This document shows positions 16,532 to 25,400 of a DNA stretch of 36,344 nucleotides, in pieces. The stretch is taken from assembly GCA_964506325.1 (NCBI GenBank), contig CAZDLO010000028.1:1-36344 (forward strand). Direction: 5' to 3'. A program made the translations under genes and the position numbers. Below the pieces are notes generated by a model. It saw nothing but the letters and a program-made list of their open reading frames with translations, did no database searches and was not told the origin of the DNA. How positions within the stretch are numbered: position 1 is the first letter of the stretch; each line of letters starts with the position of its first letter. Source of the DNA: CAINVV01 sp964506325 (GTDB lineage Bacteria; Bacteroidota; Bacteroidia; Bacteroidales; Prolixibacteraceae).

Positions 16532-16584
16532 CCCAGAGAAATTACCAGGGAATAAATTTCTTATTTTAACCTTTTGCATCAGTA

Positions 16585-17019
16585 ATGAAAATAAAAATAG
16601 TCAATAAATCTCTGAACGAATTACCGGTTTACAGTACAAAACAATCTGCAGGTATGGATGTGCGTGCAGATCTGTCTGAACCTGTTGTAATGAGACCTTT
16701 GGAGAGAAAATTAATACCAACAGGATTGTATATTCATTTACCTGATGGTTTTGAGGCACAAATTCGTCCCAGAAGCGGGCTTGCCATCAATAAAGGCATT
16801 ACGGTACTTAATTCACCCGGTACTATTGATGCTGATTACCGAGGTGAGATAAAGATCATCCTGATAAATTTGTCTCAGGAGGAATTCATTATTAACAATG
16901 GAGAACGGATTGCTCAAATGATTATTGCTCCGTATGAGCAGGCCGAATGGCATGAGGTAGTTCAACTGGATGACAGTGAAAGAGGCGATGGTGGATTTGG
17001 GCATACAGGAAAGCACTAA
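16585..17019 (+). CDS. dut: Deoxyuridine triphosphatase (dUTPase)
   Basis: Dut hydrolyses dUTP to dUMP and pyrophosphate, keeping uracil out of DNA and supplying dTMP synthesis. The 144-residue protein has all five trimeric dUTPase motifs: AGMDVRADL (22-30), RPRSGLA (61-67), GTIDADYRGEI (79-89) with catalytic Asp82, ERIAQMIIAPY (107-117) and the C-terminal lid RGDGGFGHTG (133-142). It is followed 23 bases later by the TPR lipoprotein gene on the same strand, with a small hairpin over its stop codon. Confidence 0.98.
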   Translation: MKIKIVNKSLNELPVYSTKQSAGMDVRADLSEPVVMRPLERKLIPTGLYIHLPDGFEAQIRPRSGLAINKGITVLNSPGTIDADYRGEIKIILINLSQEEFIINNGERIAQMIIAPYEQAEWHEVVQLDDSERGDGGFGHTGKH

Positions 17020-17029
17020 TTGGTGCTTT
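17010..17029 (+). terminator. Short hairpin over the dut stop codon
   Basis: AAGCAC (17011-17016) and GTGCTT (17023-17028) form a 6-bp stem extended by one A-T pair, with TAATTG as loop; the dut stop TAA lies in the loop. Only a weak T tail follows, so it is more likely partial attenuation or 3'-end protection than a strong stop. Confidence 0.3.
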
Positions 17030-17042
17030 AATCAAGAAAAAC

Positions 17043-18809
17043 ATGAACAATAAAATATTTACTTTTTGGGTAATCCTGTCCTTGCAGTTTCTGCTTTTCG
17101 CATGCAAAGTCCCACAACAAACCCAAAAAAGTGTGATTCCAGGGGAGGCGGGTAAAAATCAGTCCAAACTTACGGAAGAACAGTTCCAACAGTTTCAGTA
17201 CCTGTTTATTGAAGGTATCAAGCAAAGAACTATCGGGAATGTTGATGAGGCAATTAAGATTTTTTCAAAGTGCCTGGAAATGGACCAGAATTCATCCTCA
17301 TCCATGTATGAGATTGCCAATGTTCATCTTGTAAGAGGAGATTTCCAAAGTTCAATGATGATGCTCGAGAGAGCGGTTTCGATTGATCCGCAAAATCAAT
17401 ACTACCTGATTTTGCTTGCAAAAATCTATCAGCAGAATAAATTGTACGAAAAGGCCGCGAATACTTTTGGCGTTCTATGTGTAATGATGCCGGATAACAA
17501 TGAATATCCGATTATTCAGGCAGAAATGTTCAATTTGGCGGGAAATCAGGATAAGGCGCTCTCCTGCTATACTGAACTTGAGAAAAAATGGGGGGCAAAT
17601 GAGTCAGTGTCCCTGGGGAAACAAGGCATATTCTTAAAACAGGGAAAAAAGAAGGAGGCATATTCTGAGATTGCAAGGCTGATTTCCGCCTTCCAGGGAG
17701 AAACCAAATACTATGGACTGTTGGCTGATATGTATCTTTCTGACAGCTTAATGGATAAAGCATTAGAAAACTACAATAAAATCCTTGAAATTAAGCCTGA
17801 CGATGGGTTTGTTCATTTTTCCCTGTTTAATTATTACCGGTCTGTAGGTGACTATGAGAAGGCTTATGACCAGGTCCGGATTGGCTTTGAGAACTCAAAC
17901 CTTGACCTGGAAACAAAAATTCAAATGTATATGCTGCTTTTACAGGCAGATGAACACAAATTAAATGATTCCCAACAAAAAGAATTAATCAATATTTTGA
18001 TTGATAAGCATATTGATGATGAGAGGCCCAGGGCCCTTTATGCAGAATATCTGCTCAACAAGAAGCTTAACAAGGAAGCACGTGAACAACTCAGGCTTGT
18101 TGTTGAAATCAACAAAGGCAACTATGCTTATTGGGAGAGATTGCTATACATTGATAATGATATGCAGGATTGGAATTCAATGTACAATGACAGCAAACAG
18201 GCTATCAGATATTTTCCGGAGCAGCCAGTACTTTATATACTTGAGGCAGTAGCCATCATTCAGAAAGGAAATTACAAAGAGGTTTTTGATGTTCTTGATT
18301 CAGCAGAAGCAAATTCCAAAAATAATCCACAGGTGCTTTCTCAGGTATATACTTATCGTGCCGAGGCGTTTTACAAAATGAAAAATTATGATGAGGCCTA
18401 CAAATGGTTTGATAAGGTGGTTGAGATTGATCCCCAGAATTTCATGGCAATGAACAACTATGCTTATTACCTGTCACTTAGGTCAATTAAGCTGGATGTT
18501 GCAGAGAGGCTGAGTAATATTGCGATCAAGAATAATCCGAACAACTCCACTTACCTTGATACGTATGCCTGGGTATTGTTTAAAAAGAAGGATTTTCAGC
18601 TGGCCAAATTTTATATGGAATCTGCCTTATCCAACAGTACTGAACCGAATCCGGTTCTTGTCGAGCATTATGGTGATATATTATTTTTTCTGAATGAGAA
18701 GGAAAAAGCATTACAGGAGTGGGAAAAATCCTTGAAAATGGGAAACAAGTCCAAGGTTCTGCCGGATAAAATCAAAAAAGTTGTATACATTGAATCTATT
18801 GAGGAATAA
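17043..18809 (+). CDS. Tetratricopeptide-repeat lipoprotein
   Basis: This 588-residue protein has a lipoprotein signal with lipid Cys21 (LLFACKVPQQ). The rest is built of tandem TPR units, for example IEGIKQRTIGNVDEAIKIFSKCL, YRAEAFYKMKNYDEAYKWFD and TYLDTYAWVLFKKKDFQLAKF, running to the C-terminus. TPR lipoproteins act as scaffolds for envelope complexes. It sits 23 bases after dut and is followed four bases later by the DUF4292 lipoprotein, so the two lipoproteins are probably made together. No enzymatic domain is visible; the partner proteins are unknown. Confidence 0.88.
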   Translation: MNNKIFTFWVILSLQFLLFACKVPQQTQKSVIPGEAGKNQSKLTEEQFQQFQYLFIEGIKQRTIGNVDEAIKIFSKCLEMDQNSSSSMYEIANVHLVRGDFQSSMMMLERAVSIDPQNQYYLILLAKIYQQNKLYEKAANTFGVLCVMMPDNNEYPIIQAEMFNLAGNQDKALSCYTELEKKWGANESVSLGKQGIFLKQGKKKEAYSEIARLISAFQGETKYYGLLADMYLSDSLMDKALENYNKILEIKPDDGFVHFSLFNYYRSVGDYEKAYDQVRIGFENSNLDLETKIQMYMLLLQADEHKLNDSQQKELINILIDKHIDDERPRALYAEYLLNKKLNKEAREQLRLVVEINKGNYAYWERLLYIDNDMQDWNSMYNDSKQAIRYFPEQPVLYILEAVAIIQKGNYKEVFDVLDSAEANSKNNPQVLSQVYTYRAEAFYKMKNYDEAYKWFDKVVEIDPQNFMAMNNYAYYLSLRSIKLDVAERLSNIAIKNNPNNSTYLDTYAWVLFKKKDFQLAKFYMESALSNSTEPNPVLVEHYGDILFFLNEKEKALQEWEKSLKMGNKSKVLPDKIKKVVYIESIEE

Positions 18810-18813
18810 AATT

Positions 18814-19689
18814 ATGAAGGTTCGTTTTGCGCATCTTGCTTTCCTGGGACTTATAATTACGCTGATGTTTGGCTGCAAACACACTGAAAAGGTCGTTATT
18901 GAAAAGAAAGTCAAGGCGATAAGTGTCAGAAGGGCTGTTAAGTTGGTGAGTGACAATGAGATTAAGTTCAATACATTATCTGTTAAGAGGGTCGGCATTA
19001 CTATAAATAATGATGGAGACGTCAATTCCTTCAGAGCACAGTATAAGATCAGGAAGGACAGCCTTGTTCAGATCTCAGCACAGAAGCTGACCATTCCTGT
19101 CGGTAAAATTGAAATCAATCCGGACTCCTTTAAGGTTGTTTTTCATATGGGGAAATTCGTTATGATTGAATCTTTGCAGAAAATCAGTGAATTTATTGGT
19201 TATGACATTGATTATCAAACAATTCAATCTATTCTATGTAACCATTTACAGTCCATACGGCAAGATCAGAAAGATAACAGTTTTAAAGATTATGTGCTTG
19301 ATATAGAGGAAAATATGTATAAGATATCCTCTATCCGGGAACGAAGGTTCAAGAAATTTGTTTCCAACGACGAAAAGCTGGAGCGTTTCAAGCAAAGAAA
19401 AGATGAGGAGCATTTTATCAAGCAGGATATTTTTATTGATCCGGATATTTTTGTTGTAAGGAAAGTGGTATTCAATGATATTGACTATGGTAGAATTGTT
19501 ACTATTACTTTTTCTGAATTTATGGCATTGGGAGAGAAATGGTTTCCGGGGAATATTCATATATTGCTTTCGGGAGGAAAACCAATGGATGTTAAAATAG
19601 AATTGTCAAGAGTTGTTTTGGATGACGAGGCAGATTTTGGTTTTAGTATTCCACCAAAATACAAACGTGAAGCATTGAAAAAGAAATAA
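18814..19689 (+). CDS. DUF4292 family lipoprotein
   Basis: A 291-residue protein with lipoprotein signal MKVRFAHLAFLGLIITLMFGC; the lipid Cys is at about residue 21, followed by KHTEK. I chose the ATG at 18814 because it starts the signal peptide exactly; a TTG at 18781 would overlap the TPR gene and hide the signal. The body (KFNTLSVKRVGITINNDGDVNSFRAQYKIRKD... through MDVKIELSRVVLDDEADFGFSIPPKYKR) fits the DUF4292 family found mainly in Bacteroidota. Its beta-rich pattern recalls the LolA/LolB-like fold. That is my inference, not something the sequence proves. It is preceded by the TPR lipoprotein and followed by the EnvC-like gene. Confidence 0.82.
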   Translation: MKVRFAHLAFLGLIITLMFGCKHTEKVVIEKKVKAISVRRAVKLVSDNEIKFNTLSVKRVGITINNDGDVNSFRAQYKIRKDSLVQISAQKLTIPVGKIEINPDSFKVVFHMGKFVMIESLQKISEFIGYDIDYQTIQSILCNHLQSIRQDQKDNSFKDYVLDIEENMYKISSIRERRFKKFVSNDEKLERFKQRKDEEHFIKQDIFIDPDIFVVRKVVFNDIDYGRIVTITFSEFMALGEKWFPGNIHILLSGGKPMDVKIELSRVVLDDEADFGFSIPPKYKREALKKK

Positions 19690-19702
19690 TTTTTTGAATG
19701 TC

Positions 19703-20938
19703 ATGCTTATTATGATTTCAGCACTAAAAAAATTGGTAACCTGGCTATCATTTGTGGTTATGTTTTATTCTTCCTTCGGTCAATCAATCAATGAATTGCG
19801 AAAAGAAAAGGAAAAAACAAGCCAGGAAATTGAATATATCAACAATTTGCTGAACGAGACCAATCAAAAATCCAAAACATCCATTAACAGGCTTACCATC
19901 CTGGATAAGAAGATCAGATTGCAGGAAAGTTTGATTACCAATATTAATTCCGAATTAAGTTATCTTGATTCCACCATCCAGAGAAGTTCAAGGAACATTG
20001 ATACATTAAATGCAGATTTGGAACTGATAAAGAGCCGGTACGCTGGTATGATCCGATATGCCAGGCGGAATCAGGATCAGAACAATCAACTTGTATTTCT
20101 TTTTTCGGCAGAGGATTTTAACCAGGCCTACAAACGTTTTGTTTACCTGAAACAATATGCAGATTACCGCAGGACGCAGGCCGAAGAGATCAATGATTTA
20201 AAGGAGAAACTGGGAAGGCTGATAGAGGATTTAAACAACAGGAAAGGGGATAAGCAGCAATTATTATCTTCGAAAATCAGTCAAACAGAAAAATATTCCA
20301 GGCAAAAGGCGGATCAGAAAGAGTATTATTCCACTTTGCAACAAAAGGAAAAGGATTTAAGGAGGAAGCTTGAAAACGAGCAGCGAATGGCAAAAAAACT
20401 CGACCAGGAGATTGAAAAGATTATCGCTGAAGAGGCTAGAAAAGTGGCAGAGGAATCCAGGAAGCCTGTTCCCAGGGCGGCCAAGGAACCGGCAGCAAAG
20501 CCTACTGCAGAAACCAAGAATTTGTCTGATAACTTTTCCTCCAACAAGGGCAAGTTACCCTGGCCCTTGCAAAAAGGGTTGATCACTGAACATTTTGGGG
20601 ACCATCCGGATCAAGTATTAAAGCGTGTTATAAGGAGAAATGCAGGCATAGATATTACTACACAATCAGGCTCAAAGGCACGTGCAGTTTTCAAGGGAGA
20701 AGTTACCAAAGTTCTGGCTCTTGGAGGTAACTGGGCAATCATACTGAGGCATGGAAGTTACCTGACAGTCTATTCCAACCTGTCCAATGTTTCAGTGCAG
20801 GCAGGGCAGAAAGTGGACACCAAACAAGAAATAGGTACTGTCTTTACTGATAGGGACGATGACAATAAAACCGTATTAAAATTTCAGATCTGGTATGAGA
20901 ATTCAAAGCTGGATCCTGAAAAATGGCTTACGATGTAG
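19703..20938 (+). CDS. EnvC-like murein hydrolase activator (coiled coil plus degenerate LytM/M23)
   Basis: About 411 residues: signal peptide ending near SSFGQ, a long coiled coil (about 25-250, rich in E/K/Q/L), a Pro/Ala-rich linker (RKPVPRAAKEPAAKPTAE) and a C-terminal LytM domain beginning KLPWPLQKGLITEHFGDHP. The zinc residues are lost: NAGIDI where active M23 has HxGxDI, YSNLSN where it has YxHLS, and LKFQIWYE where it has HxHFEI. So it should not cleave peptidoglycan but activate amidases, as E. coli EnvC does. The start is either ATG 19703 or ATG 19712; a TTG at 19694 is possible. It closes the dut-TPR-DUF4292-EnvC run and ends three bases from the convergent Crp-type gene. Confidence 0.88.
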   Translation: MLIMISALKKLVTWLSFVVMFYSSFGQSINELRKEKEKTSQEIEYINNLLNETNQKSKTSINRLTILDKKIRLQESLITNINSELSYLDSTIQRSSRNIDTLNADLELIKSRYAGMIRYARRNQDQNNQLVFLFSAEDFNQAYKRFVYLKQYADYRRTQAEEINDLKEKLGRLIEDLNNRKGDKQQLLSSKISQTEKYSRQKADQKEYYSTLQQKEKDLRRKLENEQRMAKKLDQEIEKIIAEEARKVAEESRKPVPRAAKEPAAKPTAETKNLSDNFSSNKGKLPWPLQKGLITEHFGDHPDQVLKRVIRRNAGIDITTQSGSKARAVFKGEVTKVLALGGNWAIILRHGSYLTVYSNLSNVSVQAGQKVDTKQEIGTVFTDRDDDNKTVLKFQIWYENSKLDPEKWLTM

Positions 20939-20941
20939 GTA

Positions 20942-21643
20942 TCAGTATTTGGACAGGTTAGCTACTTTAGTCAGTGCCTGTATATTGATAATCTTTATTT
21001 TACGACCCTGAAGATCTATGAGTTTATCTTGTTTGAACTCAGATAAGAGCCTTATAATGGACTCTGTTGCCGTGCCAACCATATTGGCGAGTTCTTCCCT
21101 GGTAAGGGAAATCTGCAAAGTTTTTTCGGCATCCAGATCAAATTCCTGTTTGAGCAGCAGAAGCACTTCGGCCAATCTTTCCCTTACTGTCTTTTGTGCA
21201 ATATCAGTAATATAGTCGTTGGCTTCCTTGAGTTCAGCACAAACTATTTTCAGCATTGCCAGGGAAAATTTCCAGTTTCGTTCAATCAGGCTAAGTAAGG
21301 TCTTGTAGGGTATATGACACAATGTAGCTTCTTCAATGGTCTTCGCAGAAGTACAGGCAGACTCCTGGCTTAACAATGAGCGATAGGCAATGATATCCCC
21401 CTTTTTTGCAAACCGGATGATTTGCTCCTTCCCGTCAATTCCTGTTTTGTATATTTTTACAATACCTTTTGTAATACAGTAAAAACCAGTAAGGCGACTG
21501 CCCTCTTTATACAGGGCAACACCTTTTTTATAGGCAGCACAGACTTTTTCGTTGTTCAGACTTGTCATTTCATCATCTGTTAGAGACTGAAAAAACCGAA
21601 ATCCGTTCAGGCTGACTTCTTCTGTTAAGTTGTTGTTCTTCAT
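20942..21643 (-). CDS. Crp/Fnr family transcriptional regulator
   Basis: A 233-residue protein with a cyclic-nucleotide-binding-like beta-roll (about 20-130; GFYCITKGIVKIYKTG, GDIIAYRSLL). A long dimer helix and a C-terminal helix-turn-helix follow (SLTREELANMVGTATESIIRLLSEFKQDKLI, about 175-210). No FNR-type N-terminal cysteine set for an iron-sulfur cluster is seen. The effector is unknown. It is transcribed divergently from the YceI gene, which may be a target. It converges with the EnvC-like gene with only three bases between the stops. Confidence 0.92.
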   Translation of the reverse strand: MKNNNLTEEVSLNGFRFFQSLTDDEMTSLNNEKVCAAYKKGVALYKEGSRLTGFYCITKGIVKIYKTGIDGKEQIIRFAKKGDIIAYRSLLSQESACTSAKTIEEATLCHIPYKTLLSLIERNWKFSLAMLKIVCAELKEANDYITDIAQKTVRERLAEVLLLLKQEFDLDAEKTLQISLTREELANMVGTATESIIRLLSEFKQDKLIDLQGRKIKIINIQALTKVANLSKY

Positions 21644-21675
21644 GCCATAAAATAAGTTGAAGATGAAATAGGTTT

Positions 21676-21683
21676 CAAATATA
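21676..21683 (-). promoter_or_regulatory. Candidate -7 box for the Crp/Fnr gene
   Basis: Minus strand TATATTTG matches TAnnTTTG and lies about 33 bases before the ATG at 21643. The -33 region shows no TTTG at the ideal distance. Confidence 0.4.
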
Positions 21684-21764
21684 GTATTAAAGAATGGATC
21701 TTACTATTTCCCCTGGCGAAACAAAATCAGAGGTCCATCGTACATATCATAAAAATTATTCGTT

Positions 21765-22388
21765 ATGAAAATATTTTCAAAAAACACCCGCAAAGAATCC
21801 GGGAAATTGGTATTTCTTACCAGGTTCATTGTAACAGCAATATTTTTAACTTTTAGCTATTCAGGATTTTCAAAAGATTATTCGATAGACAAAACTGCCA
21901 GCACCCTGGAGTGGGAAGCAAAAAAGGTTACCGGGAAGCACTACGGGACTGTTAACTTTAGTGAGGGGACTCTGACCGTAAAGAACAAAAAGATTTCAGG
22001 AGGCAAATTGACGGCCGACATGACTACCATTGTTAACACGGATGGTGGCCGAAATGAAAGGTTGGTCGGGCACCTTAAGTCAGATGATTTTTTCAGTGTT
22101 GAGAAATTTCCCCAGGCCACACTTGTTGTAACAAAAGTGGACAGCAAATCCGGGACTGTGTTTCATTTTACTGCAGATCTTACCATCAAAGGTATTACCT
22201 CTCCTGTTGAATTTGACGCGGAAGTAACAGAAGCTTCAGGATTACTGACTGCAGCCGGTGAAGTAACAGTAAACAGGGCAAAATATGATATTAAATACAG
22301 GTCGGCAAGTTTCTTTTCTGATTTGGGCGATAAGATGATCTATGATGATTTCTCCTTGAAATTCAAGTTGGTAACTTCAATCAAATAG
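21765..22388 (+). CDS. YceI-family periplasmic lipid-binding protein
   Basis: A 207-residue exported protein with a signal sequence of about 38 residues (hydrophobic FIVTAIFLTFSYSGF). A YceI beta-barrel follows: KDYSIDKTASTLEWEAKKVTGKHYGTV, then GHLKSDDFFSVEKFPQATLVVTKV, TADLTIKGITSPVEFDAEV, and the C-terminal strand GDKMIYDDFSLKFKL. YceI barrels bind long polyisoprenoid or fatty ligands; many are induced by pH or osmotic stress. It is divergent from the Crp/Fnr gene and ends at a strong terminator shared with the convergent metH gene. Confidence 0.92.
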   Translation: MKIFSKNTRKESGKLVFLTRFIVTAIFLTFSYSGFSKDYSIDKTASTLEWEAKKVTGKHYGTVNFSEGTLTVKNKKISGGKLTADMTTIVNTDGGRNERLVGHLKSDDFFSVEKFPQATLVVTKVDSKSGTVFHFTADLTIKGITSPVEFDAEVTEASGLLTAAGEVTVNRAKYDIKYRSASFFSDLGDKMIYDDFSLKFKLVTSIK

Positions 22389-22415
22389 GTGAATTTTTAT
22401 AGTTTTACGCTATAG

Positions 22416-22441
22416 GGGATGATTTTATCATCCCTTTTTTT
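22416..22441 (+). terminator. Rho-independent terminator between yceI and metH
   Basis: GGGATGA (22416-22422) pairs with TCATCCC (22428-22434) around TTTTA, followed by seven T residues. This is a classic intrinsic terminator for the YceI gene. The stem includes the metH stop codon on the opposite strand, so the convergent metH transcript runs through the complementary hairpin, though without an ideal U tail on that side. Confidence 0.8.
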
Positions 22442-25400
22442 GTGGTTTATAATTCAGATTTGACGGAACATATTTTTCAATGAATTCAACCGGAACATTC
22501 TTTCTGAATGCATAATCAGCTGCCTGGTCAGCACCAATTTTTTCCACCCCAAAATACCTGGATTCCTGGTGGGCAAAATAAACACCACATACTGAGGCGT
22601 TGGGGAACATTGAAAAATTTTCTGTCAGGGAAATTTCACATTGACCTGTTGCCTGGAGTAAATTGAAGATTGACTCTTTTTCGGAATGCTCCGGACAGGC
22701 CGGATAACCAGGTGCCGGGCGGATTCCCTGGTATTTGGATGCCAATAATTCAGCAGGAGTCAACGTTTCATATTTATTGTACCCCCAGATTTCAGTACGC
22801 ACTATTTGGTGCAGTTTCTCTGCAAAGGCCTCAGCCATTCTGTCGGATAAGGCTTCGAGCATGATGGCTTTGTAGTCGTTGTTCTCGTTTTTGTACTTTG
22901 CAACCAGTTCAGCAACTCCGAGGCCTGCAGTTACAACAAAGGAACCGCAATAATCAGCAATCCCTGATTCTTTTGGTGCAACAAAGTCGCTCAGGCAAAG
23001 CTGAGCAGTGGCACCATGCTTCTTCTCCTGCTGTCTGAGCTGATGGAATTTTCCCAACAGTTGATTTCTGGTTTCATCTGTATAGAGTTCGATGTCATCT
23101 CCGACGGAATTTGCCGGCCAGATACCAACGGCTCCGTTAGCCCGTATAAGTTTTTCAGCGATAATTTCATCCAGGAACTGGTTTGCTTCACTGAACAATT
23201 GTCTTGCGGCTTCCCCTTTCTCAGGATCGCTCAGGATTGCCGGATATTTACCCCTGAATTCCCACACCAGGAAGAAGAAGGTCCAGTCGATAAATTTTCT
23301 AAGTTCTTCAAGCGGATAGTCGATAAAATATCTTACACCTGTATTAAATGGTTTTGCTACCGGGTATTTGGCAAAATCAGGATGGAAACTTCTTGCTCTT
23401 GCTTCTTCCAGCGTCCAGTAATCCTTTGGTTTTTTTGCACTATGCACCTGTCTGATTTCTGCATATTCTTTTGAGATGTTATTGAGATAATCCTGATTTC
23501 CGGACAATAATTCAGCTACAACCTGGACCGACCTGGAAGCGTCCTTGACATAATGGGTGGTATGGCTGTAATTCGGGGCTATTTTAACCGCTGTATGTAT
23601 TTTGGAAGTGGTAGCACCGCCAATTAGCAATGGTTTATTTATGCCCCTCCTTTCCATCTCTGAAGCCACATTTACCATTTCCTCCAGGGATGGCGTGATT
23701 AGTCCGCTCAATCCGATAATATCCACCTTTTCTTTTTCCGCAGTATCCAGTATGGTATCGCAAGGGACCATTACACCAAGGTCGATCACCTCATAGTTAT
23801 TGCAAGCCAGGACCACCCCGACAATATTCTTCCCGATATCGTGTACATCTCCTTTTACAGTAGCCAGCAGGATTTTTTTTCGTGTCACAATTTTTTGGGG
23901 GAGCAATTTTTTTTCTTCCTCAATGTAAGGCTGAAGCCATGCAACAGCCTTTTTCATTACCCGGGCAGATTTTATAACCTGGGGAAGAAACATTTTTCCG
24001 GATCCAAAAAGGTCCCCAACTCTATTCATTCCGTCCATCAGTGGTCCCTCAATAATATTCAGCGGAGAATCGAATTGCGGTAAAAGCTCTTTTACATCTT
24101 CCTCGATAAAATCAGCCACCCCTTTTACCATTGCGTGTTCTATCCTTTCGGTTACCGGCAGTTCCCGCCAGGCTTCAATTTTTTCCTGTTTTTCGTCCTT
24201 TCCCTTATTCTTTTCAGAATAAGCCAGCAGACGTTCTGTTGCATCTGCACGTTTATTCAATACCAGATCTTCAACAAGGCGGAGTAGTTCAGATGGTATT
24301 TCATCGTAAATCTGAAGCATCCCGGGATTAACGATTCCCATATCCAGTCCTGCTTTGATGGCATGGAACAGAAAAACGGAATGTATTGCTTCCCTTATTG
24401 TATTGTTGCCCCTGAAGGAGAATGAGACATTCGAAATACCGCCGCTTACCTTGGCGTAAGGGAGGTGTTTTTTTATCCAGGCAGTTGTCCGGAAAAAGTC
24501 AACAGCATAATTGTTATGTTCCTCTAGTCCGGTGCCAATGGTAAGAATATTCGGATCGAATATGATATCCTCAGGTGGGAAATTCAGTTGACCGACCAGG
24601 ATATTGTAAGCTCTTTCACAGATAGAAATTCTCTTTTCGTAGTTTGTTGCCTGACCTACTTCGTCAAAAGCCATCACAACGACTGCCGCACCATAGGCCA
24701 TGATTTTACCGGCATGGAGGATAAACTGCTCTTCTCCTTCCTTGAGGCTGATTGAATTGACAATGGATTTGCCCTGGAGGCATTGCAGGCCAGCCTCGAT
24801 TACCTCCCATTTTGAAGAGTCAATCATGACCGGTAATCTTGAAATATCTGGTTCAGAAGCAATCAGATTAAGGAATCTGACCATCTCCTTTTTCGCGTCC
24901 AGCATGGCATCGTCCATGTTGACATCAATAATCTGTGCTCCTCCTTCAACCATTTCGCGTGCTACTGAGAGGGCTTCATCGTAATTTCCATCCCGTATCA
25001 GCCGGGCAAATTTGATGGATCCTGCAACATTGCACCTTTCTCCTATGTTAACGAAATTTGATTGTTTGTTGACGGTAAGAGGTTCCAAACCACTCAGCCG
25101 TGTGGCCCTATCCAGTTTGGGTTTGTGGTGAGGCCTGGATTTTGAGGCCAAAGCAGCTAATTCACGAATATGGTCCGGTGTTGTACCACAACATCCTCCG
25201 ATGATGTTAACGGTCCTGTTCCCGGTAAATTCGGATACCTGCAGGCGCATAGCCTCAGGTGTTTCATCGTATTCTCCGAATTGGTTGGGCAACCCGGCAT
25301 TGGGATGAACACTGATATAAAATGGAGCTTTTTTACTCATCTCATCCAGGTATGGCTTCAGATCCCTGGCACCGAATGAGCAATTTAATCCAATTGTGAG

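Noticed and set aside
18079..18084. CACGTG core resembling parS inside the TPR gene (also at 20679-20684 in the EnvC-like gene)
   Set aside because: The flanking bases do not match TGTTn/nAACA on both sides, and both lie in coding sequence; they are chance cores.
23016..23474. 152-codon open frame on the plus strand inside metH
   Set aside because: It is antisense to a full-length, well-conserved metH, shows no family motif, and is explained by codon bias of the real gene. Other plus-strand frames within metH were rejected for the same reason.
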